Positions 24,308 through 31,413 of a DNA stretch of 64,000 nt are shown here, in pieces; positions within the stretch are counted from its first letter, which is position 1, and the number at the start of each line of letters is the position of its first letter. This stretch comes from Sphingobium sp. SYK-6 (GTDB taxonomy: Bacteria > Pseudomonadota > Alphaproteobacteria > Sphingomonadales > Sphingomonadaceae). Where the stretch lies: positions 806,001 to 870,000 of the forward strand of contig NC_015976.1 of assembly GCF_000283515.1 (NCBI RefSeq), in the 5' to 3' direction. Position numbers and translations under genes: made by a program. The notes beneath the pieces were generated by a model. It was not told the origin of the DNA, did not search any database, and saw only the letters and a program-made list of their open reading frames with translations.

Positions 24308-26032
24308 TCAGTGCCTCGCCACCTTCACCTCCACTAACGCCTGCCTCTTCTCCTCCCGGATCACCCGCGCCGCCTCGCGCAGCGTGTCGGCCAGCGCGGC
24401 CGGGTCGGCCACGCGCGCGGTCCAGGCGCGTGAGGCCTGCGCGATCTTGCAGAAGTCGGGCAGCGGCTCGAGCGAGGTGATCGGCATCACATTGGCGCGC
24501 GCCGCGTGGCCCTTGGGGTAGATGCCCAGGGTCGATCCGCGCACCGCGCCCCAGATGCCGTTATTATAGACGATAGTGAGCAGCGGCAGGCCGTGCGCCT
24601 CGGCGATCTGGTGGCAGGCGACCGGATTGGCGAACATGTAGCTGCCATCGCCCACCGTCGCGACGACGAGCCGGTCGCGGTCCGCCAGCTGCACGCCCAG
24701 CGCGGCGGGGAGCCCCCAGCCGAGCCCGCCGGAAATCGGGTTCTGGAAGAACTGGTCGCCGCGCAGGCCGGTCACGAATTCCGGCTTGGCGCCCAGCTCG
24801 CTGACGATGCAGCCCTCCGCGCCGATCAGCTCCACGATGGCGCGGGTCACGAAGGCGGCGGACATGGGCGACCCGGCGCGCACGGCACTGTCCAGCTGCG
24901 CGCGCCGCGCGGCGTGGCGCTCGGCCAGTCGGGCGAAGCGGGCGGATCGATCCCGCGCCGGGGTCAGGCCGCGCATCGCCTCGTCCAGCGCGGCGATGAT
25001 GTGGGCGGATTCGCCGGTCAGCGCCAGATCGGTGGCGAAGCCGCGCAGGGGCACTTCCAGCTGGTGCGGATCGGCCCCGGCCTGGATCACCGTCGCCTGC
25101 TCGGCAAAGCCGTGGCGGTGCGGCAGCCAGGGCACGATGGCATCGAGCACCAGCACCACGTCCGCCGCCGCCAGGTCCTCGCCGGGGTCGAACCCGCCAT
25201 GCATGGGCGAGGCGCCGTCGATGGAGAGCTGCGAGGGCCAGAACTCGACCACGGGGATCGCGTGGCGCTCGGCAAAGGCTGTGAGTGCGTCGAACCCGCC
25301 GCCGCGGGCTCCGGTGCGGAAGGCAACGATCAGCGGGCGCTCGGCGGCATCGAGCAGCCGGGCGGCCTGCGCCAGATCTTCCGGGTGCGGCGCGGCGCGG
25401 GCGGCGGCATTGCGCGGCTTGCTGTCGCGATAGGTCGTTACTTCGCACAGCGCCTCGCGCGGGAGGCCCAGATACACCGGGCCGCGCGGGCTGGAGGTGG
25501 CGATGGCCACGGCGCGGTCGACCAGCGGGGCGATCTGCTCGGGGCGGGACAGGGTGGCATCCCACTTCACCGGCTCGCGCACCATCGCGGTCTGGTCGCG
25601 CATGTTCTGGCCCCAGTTGATCGGCGAGTTGCGGTGCCCGAGGGGGCCATGCTCCGTGTGCGGGGTGATGCCGCTGGCGAGGATCATCGGCACCTGGTCG
25701 GATGCCGCGTTGAGCACGCCCATGACGCAATTGGCCAGCCCGACATTGGTGTGGACCATCACCGCCTGCGGGCGTCCGGTCGCGAGATAATAGCCATGCG
25801 CCATGCCCAGCGCGGCTGTCTCATGCGGCACGATGACCGGGGCGGGCACCTTGAAATCGGCGGTCTGCGCATGGGCATAGCCCTCGATGATGGGCGCGAA
25901 ATCGGTGCCGCCATTGGCGAAGAGATAGTCGATGCCGTTGGCAGCCAGGCGTCGCAGGAAGATCTCGCCGGCGGAGGCCTCGATCTGGTCGCTGCCGGCG
26001 GATCGGAGCGCGTGGGCGGTGGGCGTGGTCAT
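24308..26032 (-). CDS. Thiamine diphosphate-dependent enzyme (acetolactate synthase / benzoylformate decarboxylase family)
   Basis: This 574-residue protein has the three-domain layout of the family: an N-terminal pyrimidine-binding domain with the catalytic glutamate in VIVPHETAALGMAHGYY, a central domain, and a C-terminal diphosphate-binding domain with the GDGSYMFANP...IVYNN motif near residue 440-480. The ATG at 26032 follows GGGAGAG. A GTTGTC-type operator lies 31 bases upstream. Family members decarboxylate 2-oxo acids or join them to aldehydes. A benzoylformate-like or oxalyl-CoA-like substrate would fit the aromatic context, but the sequence alone does not decide. The 3' end is partly duplicated downstream. 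Confidence 0.88.
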   Translation of the reverse strand: MTTPTAHALRSAGSDQIEASAGEIFLRRLAANGIDYLFANGGTDFAPIIEGYAHAQTADFKVPAPVIVPHETAALGMAHGYYLATGRPQAVMVHTNVGLANCVMGVLNAASDQVPMILASGITPHTEHGPLGHRNSPINWGQNMRDQTAMVREPVKWDATLSRPEQIAPLVDRAVAIATSSPRGPVYLGLPREALCEVTTYRDSKPRNAAARAAPHPEDLAQAARLLDAAERPLIVAFRTGARGGGFDALTAFAERHAIPVVEFWPSQLSIDGASPMHGGFDPGEDLAAADVVLVLDAIVPWLPHRHGFAEQATVIQAGADPHQLEVPLRGFATDLALTGESAHIIAALDEAMRGLTPARDRSARFARLAERHAARRAQLDSAVRAGSPMSAAFVTRAIVELIGAEGCIVSELGAKPEFVTGLRGDQFFQNPISGGLGWGLPAALGVQLADRDRLVVATVGDGSYMFANPVACHQIAEAHGLPLLTIVYNNGIWGAVRGSTLGIYPKGHAARANVMPITSLEPLPDFCKIAQASRAWTARVADPAALADTLREAARVIREEKRQALVEVKVARH

Positions 26033-26062
26033 GGTCTCTCCCGGTCCATTGTCGCTGTTATG

Positions 26063-26077
26063 GTTGTCATTGATAAC
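26063..26077. promoter_or_regulatory. GTTGTC-N3-GATAAC operator between the ThDP and MetE-like genes
   Basis: GTTGTCATTGATAAC differs from the perfect palindrome at one arm position. It sits in the divergent promoter between the ThDP gene (start 26032) and the MetE-like gene (start 26185), so it could control both. Confidence 0.6.
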
Positions 26078-26184
26078 GAAATTGATATCTGGTTCAAGGA
26101 AACAAGAGAAAAGGCCCGGGGAATCGGGTTGTGCCAATTGTTTCCTTGATCCACAAAATGCGACCCCAGCGGGAGAGATGTTCC

Positions 26185-27294
26185 ATGAAGCCAGCGCCGT
26201 TCCGTGCCGACCATGTCGGCAGTCTGATCCGTCCCGATTATCTGATCGAGGCGCGCAATCGCCATGCGAGCGGAGAGATCGACGCGGACGAGCTGACCAC
26301 CATCCAGCAGAAAGCCATTCGCGAGGTGGTCGCGCTGCAGGAAGGGCTGGGGCTCAAGTCCATCACCGACGGCGAGTATAATCGCGGCAGCTGGCATACC
26401 GACTTCCTGCTGCGCTTCGAGAATGTCGAGCCGTGGCAGTCCAAGTACAAGACGACGTTCCACAATGAGCAGGGTACGGTGGAGAGCAAGCCGCACACCG
26501 TGCGCGTCGCCGGCAAGCTCGCGCGGCCGAAGCCGATCTTCGTGGAGGATTTCAAATATCTGAAGTCGGTGACGAAGGAGACGCCCAAGATCACCATTCC
26601 TTCACCTTCGATCATGCATTTTCGTGGAGGGCGCGAAGCGATCGACACGGAAGCCTATCCGACGATGGAGGAATTCTATGCCGATCTCGCGGCCGTCTAT
26701 GCCGAGGAGATCGGGGACCTGATCGATGCAGGCTGCCGCTATCTGCAGATCGACGAGACCAACTTCGCCTATCTGTGCGACCCCAGCCTGCGTGCGCAGG
26801 TGCAGACCAGCATCGGCGAGGATCCGGACGAACTGCCCCATGTCTATGCCCGGCTCATCAATGCGGCGATTGCCGCTCGCCCGGATGACATGGCGGTCTG
26901 CATGCATGTGTGTCGCGGCAATTTCGCGGGGCGCTGGGTTGCGGAAGGCGGCTATGAACCGATCGCGGACGTGATGTTCAACGAGCTGAACATCGACGGC
27001 TATTTCCTCGAATATGATTCGGACCGCGCCGGCGGGTTCGAGCCGCTGCGCTTCGTGCCGAAGGGCAAGACCGTCGTGCTCGGCCTGGTGACGACCAAGC
27101 GCGGCCAGATGGAAAGCGCTGACGAACTCAAGCGCCGCATCGAGGAAGCCTCGAAGTTCGTGAGTATCGATCAACTCGCGCTTTCGCCGCAATGCGGCTT
27201 CTCGAGCGGCATCGGCGGCAACACGATGGGCATCGAGGACGAGAAGCAGAAGCTGGCGCTGGTGGTGAAGGTTGCCGAGGAAGTCTGGGGCTGA
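26185..27294 (+). CDS. MetE C-terminal-like protein (cobalamin-independent methionine synthase family)
   Basis: This 369-residue protein matches only the C-terminal catalytic barrel of MetE, not the full enzyme of about 750 residues. Zinc-ligand patterns are present: VCMHVCRGN (His and Cys) near residue 236 and LSPQCGFSSG (Cys) near residue 335. The N-terminal FRADHVGSLIRP is typical of the stand-alone family. ATG at 26185 follows GGGAGAG by 7 bases. It is divergent from the ThDP gene across a MarR-type operator, so it belongs to the aromatic regulon rather than to methionine synthesis. Methyl transfer from a methoxylated substrate or a carbon-carbon cleavage role is possible; both are speculative. 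Confidence 0.83.
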   Translation: MKPAPFRADHVGSLIRPDYLIEARNRHASGEIDADELTTIQQKAIREVVALQEGLGLKSITDGEYNRGSWHTDFLLRFENVEPWQSKYKTTFHNEQGTVESKPHTVRVAGKLARPKPIFVEDFKYLKSVTKETPKITIPSPSIMHFRGGREAIDTEAYPTMEEFYADLAAVYAEEIGDLIDAGCRYLQIDETNFAYLCDPSLRAQVQTSIGEDPDELPHVYARLINAAIAARPDDMAVCMHVCRGNFAGRWVAEGGYEPIADVMFNELNIDGYFLEYDSDRAGGFEPLRFVPKGKTVVLGLVTTKRGQMESADELKRRIEEASKFVSIDQLALSPQCGFSSGIGGNTMGIEDEKQKLALVVKVAEEVWG

Positions 27295-27342
27295 TCCGAG
27301 GCGGTCTGGCGGGCGTCGCAAGGGCGCGATGCTCGCAGGACC

Positions 27343-28347
27343 TCAGGTGATGCGGAAGATGCGCGCCGCATTGCCGCCCGCGACCATCGCCTTCACATCC
27401 TCCGGGATCGGTGCAGTCCTGATGAACTGCACGGCCGGCGCCATCGGCTGATAGGGGTAGTCGATGGCCCACATCACATTTTCCGGCCCGAGCACCTCGA
27501 TCGAATAACGCAGCGCCGCGTGGCTCTCCACGCCGCTCGTCGTGATCGCGAAGTTGCGGCGGAAATATTCAGACGGCTTGAGCTTGAGCTTCGGCGCGCC
27601 GCCGAACGTCGTGGCATTGCCGTGCATATAGTCGAGGCGCCAGAGCCAGAAGGGAATGGCCTCCCCCATATGTCCGAGCACGATCTTCAGCCGGGGAAAG
27701 CGGTCGAACAGACCGGAGAGGATCATGCGCACCGCATTGGTGCTGGTTTCGATGCCATAGCCCCAGATCGCCGAGTTCATCCCATAATCGCGAAACGCCC
27801 GGTCGATCTGCTTCGAGGGCGCGCGGGGATGGATGTACAGCGCGAGACCACTCGCCTCGATCGCTTCGAAGACCGGATGGAAGAAGGGATCGTCATAATA
27901 AAGATCATTGGTGTGGCTGTTGATCACCAGCCCGTTGAGCCGAAGCTGCGTGGCGACGCGCTCGATCTCGCGGGCCGCGCTGGCGGGATCCTGGGGCGCG
28001 AAGGTGCCGAGCCCTGCGAAGCGCGTCGGATTCGCCGCGACCGTCTGGGCCATGAGGTCATTGGCGATCCGCGCGAGCCGGGTGCCCGTCTCCGCGTCGA
28101 ACATCTGCACGCCGGGGGCCGTGAGGGACAGGAGGTGCATGTCGACCCCATTGCTGTCCATCTCGGCAAGCCGCTCGCCGGTCACGTCGCTGAGCCGCCC
28201 GATCATCGCCGGGCGGGCAGGCTCGTCGCCATAAACGTCCCGCACCAGGATCATGTCGAGGCTGGCATCGTCCGTGCGCGAATGGGCGCGGAGGGCGTCC
28301 ACCACGGGCTGAAAAGTGACGGCTTCCTCGGTGGCGATCAGTCGCAT
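27343..28347 (-). CDS. Amidohydrolase-family decarboxylase (LigW / gamma-resorcylate decarboxylase type)
   Basis: This 334-residue protein begins MRLIATEEAVTF, the ATEE start seen in LigW-type decarboxylases, where the glutamate is a metal ligand. Other ligands appear in LYIHPRAPS, VLGHMGEAIPFWLWRLDY and the aspartate in MWAIDYPYQPM. Members remove carboxyl groups from hydroxylated aromatic acids with a divalent metal and no redox change. The ATG at 28347 follows AGGAGAGAG. It is divergent from the FerC-like MarR gene, with the ATATCAAG palindrome between them, so it is probably co-regulated with hydroxycinnamate degradation. Exact substrate (5-carboxyvanillate, 2,6-dihydroxybenzoate or other) is unknown. 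Confidence 0.86.
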   Translation of the reverse strand: MRLIATEEAVTFQPVVDALRAHSRTDDASLDMILVRDVYGDEPARPAMIGRLSDVTGERLAEMDSNGVDMHLLSLTAPGVQMFDAETGTRLARIANDLMAQTVAANPTRFAGLGTFAPQDPASAAREIERVATQLRLNGLVINSHTNDLYYDDPFFHPVFEAIEASGLALYIHPRAPSKQIDRAFRDYGMNSAIWGYGIETSTNAVRMILSGLFDRFPRLKIVLGHMGEAIPFWLWRLDYMHGNATTFGGAPKLKLKPSEYFRRNFAITTSGVESHAALRYSIEVLGPENVMWAIDYPYQPMAPAVQFIRTAPIPEDVKAMVAGGNAARIFRIT

Positions 28348-28392
28348 CGGCACTCTCTCCTCTTTTCCGCAGCTTGACATCAGCCAGTTTTC

Positions 28393-28411
28393 ATATCAAG
28401 CAACTTGATAT
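28393..28411. promoter_or_regulatory. ATATCAAG-N3-CTTGATAT operator (FerC-type)
   Basis: A perfect 8-base-arm palindrome, ATATCAAGCAACTTGATAT, lies between the divergent decarboxylase gene and the MarR gene. A close copy lies at 2668-2689 before the acyl-CoA dehydrogenase operon. In sphingomonads the MarR regulator FerC controls ferBA and responds to hydroxycinnamoyl-CoA; the layout here is the same. Confidence 0.72.
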
Positions 28412-28441
28412 AAATTCACTTGTCAATTGGGCGGACTCTTC

Positions 28442-28932
28442 ATGGCCATTGCTGCCGAGAAACGGGCGATCACGGGGGGAATGGCCGCGCGCGCTATCGG
28501 CTGCTCTATCTGCTCAAGCGGAGTTACACCGTTGCCAAGCTCGGACTGGATGACGTTGTCCGCGAGCATGGCCTGTCAGCGAGCGATTTCACGCTGCTCT
28601 CCTTCCTGCGCCAGCTTGAGCCCTGCTCGGCCGCCGACCTCGCCCGCGCGCAGAATGTGACGCCGCAGGCCACGACGCAGCAGGTCGCCCAGCTGAAGGC
28701 CAAGCAGCTCGTGGTCAGCGAAGCCAGCCCGGTCAATCGGCGCATCTCGCTGATTACCATGACCCCGCTGGGGCGCGCTCGGCTCGCCGAGGTGAGCAAG
28801 CAGGCGCGGCGCCTGGAGGACGGGATGATGGCCGGCCTCAGCGATGCGGAACGCACCGCGCTCATCGACCTGCTGGCGCGCATGATCGAAACTGTCGAAC
28901 ACAAAGAGAATGAGGATGCCGATGTCGGATGA
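28442..28932 (+). CDS. ferC: MarR-family regulator, FerC-like, with an apparent frameshift near the start
   Basis: The body (YRLLYLLKRSYTVAKLG through NRRISLITMTPLGRARLAEV) is a standard MarR protein. No ATG opens this frame: it can only begin at a TTG at 28420, giving an odd Cys/His-rich leader. The ATG at 28442 opens the neighbouring frame as MAIAAEKRAITGG and would join the body exactly if the run of six G at 28474-28479 had seven. A one-base deletion, sequencing error or slippage is therefore likely. Coordinates given assume the ATG start. Gene order MarR-ferB and the palindrome upstream match the FerC repressor system. Confidence 0.75.
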
Positions 28933-29755
28933 ACTGACATTCGAGACCGTGAAGGTCACGCTTGATGACGGAATTGCCTGGGTGGCGCTCAACCGGCCCG
29001 AGAAGCGCAATGCGATGAGCCCCACCGTCAATCGCGAGATGTGGGTCGCGCTCGACGAGCTCGAAATCCGCGACGACGTGGGCGTCGTCGTGCTGACGGG
29101 CGAGGGCGAAGCCTTTTCCGCCGGCATGGATCTCAAGGAATATTTCCGGGAAACCGAGGGCGAGTCGGCGATCGTGCAGGCGCGGTATCGCCGCGCGGCG
29201 ACGGACTGGATGTGGCGGCGCCTGATGCACTATCCCAAGCCGACCATCGCCATGGTCAATGGCTGGTGCTTCGGCGGTGCCTTCACGCCGCTCGTTGCCT
29301 GCGATCTTGCCATTGCCGCCGACGAGGCGACGTTCGGGCTTTCCGAGATCAACTGGGGCATCATCCCGGCCGGTAATGTCACTCGCGCCGTCGCGCAGGT
29401 CATGAACCACCGCGATGCGCTTCATTATATCATGACCGGCGATCCCTTCGACGGGAAGGAAGCAGCGAAGATGGGGCTGGTCAATCGCTCCGTCCCGCTG
29501 GCGGAGCTGCGCGGCGAGGTCGAGGTGCTTGCCCGCAAGCTGCTTTCCAAGAACCCGACGATCCTGCGCCATGCCAAGTCGGCGTTCAAATATGTCGAGC
29601 GGCTGGACTGGGACACGTCCGAGGCCATGCTGGGTGCGCTGGCCGCAACGGCCGCCTCGCAGGATACCGAGCGCGGCCGGCGCAAGGGCATGACGCAGTT
29701 CCTCGACGAGAAATCCTTCAAGCCCGGGCTGGGTGGCTATCGCCGCGAGGACTGA
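28922..29755 (+). CDS. ferB: Hydroxycinnamoyl-CoA hydratase-lyase (feruloyl-CoA hydratase/lyase)
   Basis: This 277-residue crotonase-family protein matches the known hydroxycinnamoyl-CoA hydratase-lyase in length and signature: LNRPEKRNAMSP, FSAGMDLKEYFRE, MVNGWCFGGAFTPLVACDLA and ATFGLSEINWGIIPAGN with the catalytic glutamate, and KSFKPGLGGYRRED at the end. It converts feruloyl-, caffeoyl- or coumaroyl-CoA to the benzaldehyde plus acetyl-CoA. The ATG at 28922 lies inside the end of the MarR gene (11-base overlap) after GAGGA. No synthetase gene follows here; the NDP-forming ligase at 5957 is a possible partner. A hairpin follows. Confidence 0.93.
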   Translation: MSDELTFETVKVTLDDGIAWVALNRPEKRNAMSPTVNREMWVALDELEIRDDVGVVVLTGEGEAFSAGMDLKEYFRETEGESAIVQARYRRAATDWMWRRLMHYPKPTIAMVNGWCFGGAFTPLVACDLAIAADEATFGLSEINWGIIPAGNVTRAVAQVMNHRDALHYIMTGDPFDGKEAAKMGLVNRSVPLAELRGEVEVLARKLLSKNPTILRHAKSAFKYVERLDWDTSEAMLGALAATAASQDTERGRRKGMTQFLDEKSFKPGLGGYRRED

Positions 29756-29774
29756 GCGGCCCGCCCTGCGACGG

Positions 29775-29811
29775 CACCCGGGCATCCCCAGGGGGAGGGG
29801 CTGCCCGGGTG
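29775..29811 (+). terminator. Hairpin after ferB, between convergent genes
   Basis: CACCCGGGCA and TGCCCGGGTG form perfect 10-base arms around a 17-base loop, 19 bases after the ferB stop and just before the end of the convergent flavoprotein gene. It may serve both genes. Confidence 0.7.
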
Positions 29812-29820
29812 GCTCGCCGA

Positions 29821-31290
29821 TCAGCTCACCAGCACATTGAGGCCGCGACTGGCCAGCGTCTCGCGAACCTGAGCCACACGCACCTTGCTGCGGTCGAGAT
29901 TGGTCCCGCCCTCCACCAGCATTGCACGCACAGCCGCAATGTCCACCTGGCGCGGCGTCACGCCATCGCGCACGGCGAGGGCGGCCGCGGTGCCCGCCGC
30001 TTCGCCCATGGCCATGCATTCCGGCATCAGGCGCACTCGCTGGTGCGCTTCATTGTCGAATGAGACGGTCTTGCCGGTGACGATAAGGTTCTCCATGCCG
30101 ACGGGCAGCATGCAGCGATAGGGCAGGCCGAGCACCACGATGGAAATCGGCATTTCGGTCAGGTCATGACCCTTGCCGCCCTCGCTCCCGTCCGGCTTGT
30201 GACGGACCCAGCCCTTGAGATTGGGCCCGCGATAGACCTTGAGCGCGATCTCGTCGTCGAAGACCGCGCCGTCGAAGATGTCGTCGCGCGTCAGCGTATA
30301 GTCGCCGACGATGCGGCGGCTGTCCCGCACGCCGATCTGGGGCGCCATATCGATGAGATAGGCGTCTTCCATGCCCGGAATGCGCTTCACGAAGGGAAGG
30401 AAATCGCGCGCACGCCGGCGCCCTTCGATCTCGGCACCGGTGAGGTCGGCGGCATCGGTCGGATCGCGATCGAGCACCTGCACGGCGTAGAGATAACCGA
30501 TGCCGCGCTCCAGATTGGCAGGCGTGGCGCCGAAGATCGAGATATGATGGCCGAATGTCCCGGGCAGGCTGCCTTCCGCCTTGCCTTGCGCGACGAGCGA
30601 CTTCCAGCCCGTGAGATGCACATATTGCGCGCCATCGAGGCGATTGGCGGGCGTGCCCCAGAGCTTGGAGAAATCGTCGGGATTGTCGCGGGCATGCGCT
30701 TCCATGCGTCGCCAGTCGACGCCGCCCATGCGGCACAGCATCATCATCGGCTGGGGCGCCTCGCGCGGATGCATCGGCAGGCCGGCGCGCGCCGCGACAT
30801 CGGCATCGCCGCTCGCGTCGATCACCACGTCCGCGAAAATCGCCTGGCGGCCCGACTTGTTCTCGATGATGACGCCCTTGAGCGCATCGCCTTCCCGGAT
30901 CACGTCCACCACCGAGGTGTTGAGCAGCAGCTCGACACCGGACTCGACCAGCATGTCCAGCACGACCAGCTTCAACATTTCCGGGTCATAAGCGAGGTTG
31001 AAATATTCCGGCAGGAACGTCTCGGGCGCGGCGCCATGGGCGGCGAGCCGCTGCTGCACTTCGCGCAGGATGCCGCCGATATTCTCGCAACTGAGAAACT
31101 CGGTCACGAAGGACATCGGGCCGGTTCCGCCGACCACGGCGTTGCGCTCGATGAGGAGAACCTCGGCGCCGTGCCGCGCTGCCCGGATCGCGGCGGGGTA
31201 GCCGCCCGCCCCGGCGCCCACCACCAGCACCTGCGTGCGCCTGGCGACCGGAATGGCCCGGGCGGGTTCGATGAATGTCTCCTGCGTCAC
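29821..31290 (-). CDS. FAD-dependent oxidoreductase, paralogue A
   Basis: This 489-residue flavoprotein of the FAD_oxidored family has the N-terminal dinucleotide fold VLVVGAGAGGYPAAIRAARHG, the GGTGPMSFVTEF turn, ADVVIDASGDADVAARAG near residue 180, GVRDSRRIVGDYTLTRDD near residue 340, and the C-terminal FAD motif MENLIVTGKTVSFDNEAHQR...AAGTAAALA. The GTG at 31290 follows GAGGAG by six bases; there is no closer ATG. Two paralogues lie divergently at 31414 and 32811. Such proteins dehydrogenate or isomerise organic acids; substrate unknown. The shared promoter carries two copies of the GTTATA motif. Confidence 0.85.
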   Translation of the reverse strand: MTQETFIEPARAIPVARRTQVLVVGAGAGGYPAAIRAARHGAEVLLIERNAVVGGTGPMSFVTEFLSCENIGGILREVQQRLAAHGAAPETFLPEYFNLAYDPEMLKLVVLDMLVESGVELLLNTSVVDVIREGDALKGVIIENKSGRQAIFADVVIDASGDADVAARAGLPMHPREAPQPMMMLCRMGGVDWRRMEAHARDNPDDFSKLWGTPANRLDGAQYVHLTGWKSLVAQGKAEGSLPGTFGHHISIFGATPANLERGIGYLYAVQVLDRDPTDAADLTGAEIEGRRRARDFLPFVKRIPGMEDAYLIDMAPQIGVRDSRRIVGDYTLTRDDIFDGAVFDDEIALKVYRGPNLKGWVRHKPDGSEGGKGHDLTEMPISIVVLGLPYRCMLPVGMENLIVTGKTVSFDNEAHQRVRLMPECMAMGEAAGTAAALAVRDGVTPRQVDIAAVRAMLVEGGTNLDRSKVRVAQVRETLASRGLNVLVS

Positions 31291-31315
31291 GACGACTCCT
31301 CTATCCTGCTTAAAA

Positions 31316-31335
31316 AGTAATATCGTTATATCATT
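31316..31335. promoter_or_regulatory. GTTATA motif, first copy in the divergent flavoprotein promoter
   Basis: The core TATCGTTATATCATTG shares eleven consecutive bases (CGTTATATCAT) with the minus strand of the palindrome at 57659-57677, and resembles the site before the first TonB receptor. A second copy follows at 31358-31377. Confidence 0.4.
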
Positions 31336-31357
31336 GCTCAGGCAACGGCTTGCAAAA

Positions 31358-31377
31358 GATATTATGGTTATATATTT
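31358..31377. promoter_or_regulatory. GTTATA motif, second copy in the divergent flavoprotein promoter
   Basis: The core TATGGTTATATATTTG lies 42 bases from the first copy, about four helical turns, so two dimers could bind on one DNA face between the divergent genes. Confidence 0.4.
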
Positions 31378-31413
31378 GACAGGCGAGCAAGAGAAAAAAG
31401 AGGGGCACTGTCC

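Noticed and set aside
24506-26149. 547-codon frame antisense to the ThDP enzyme
   Set aside because: No recognisable domain and fully explained by third-position GC bias of the ThDP gene.
29756-29820. Possible small RNA between ferB and flavoprotein A
   Set aside because: The structure is a simple hairpin best explained as a terminator between convergent genes.
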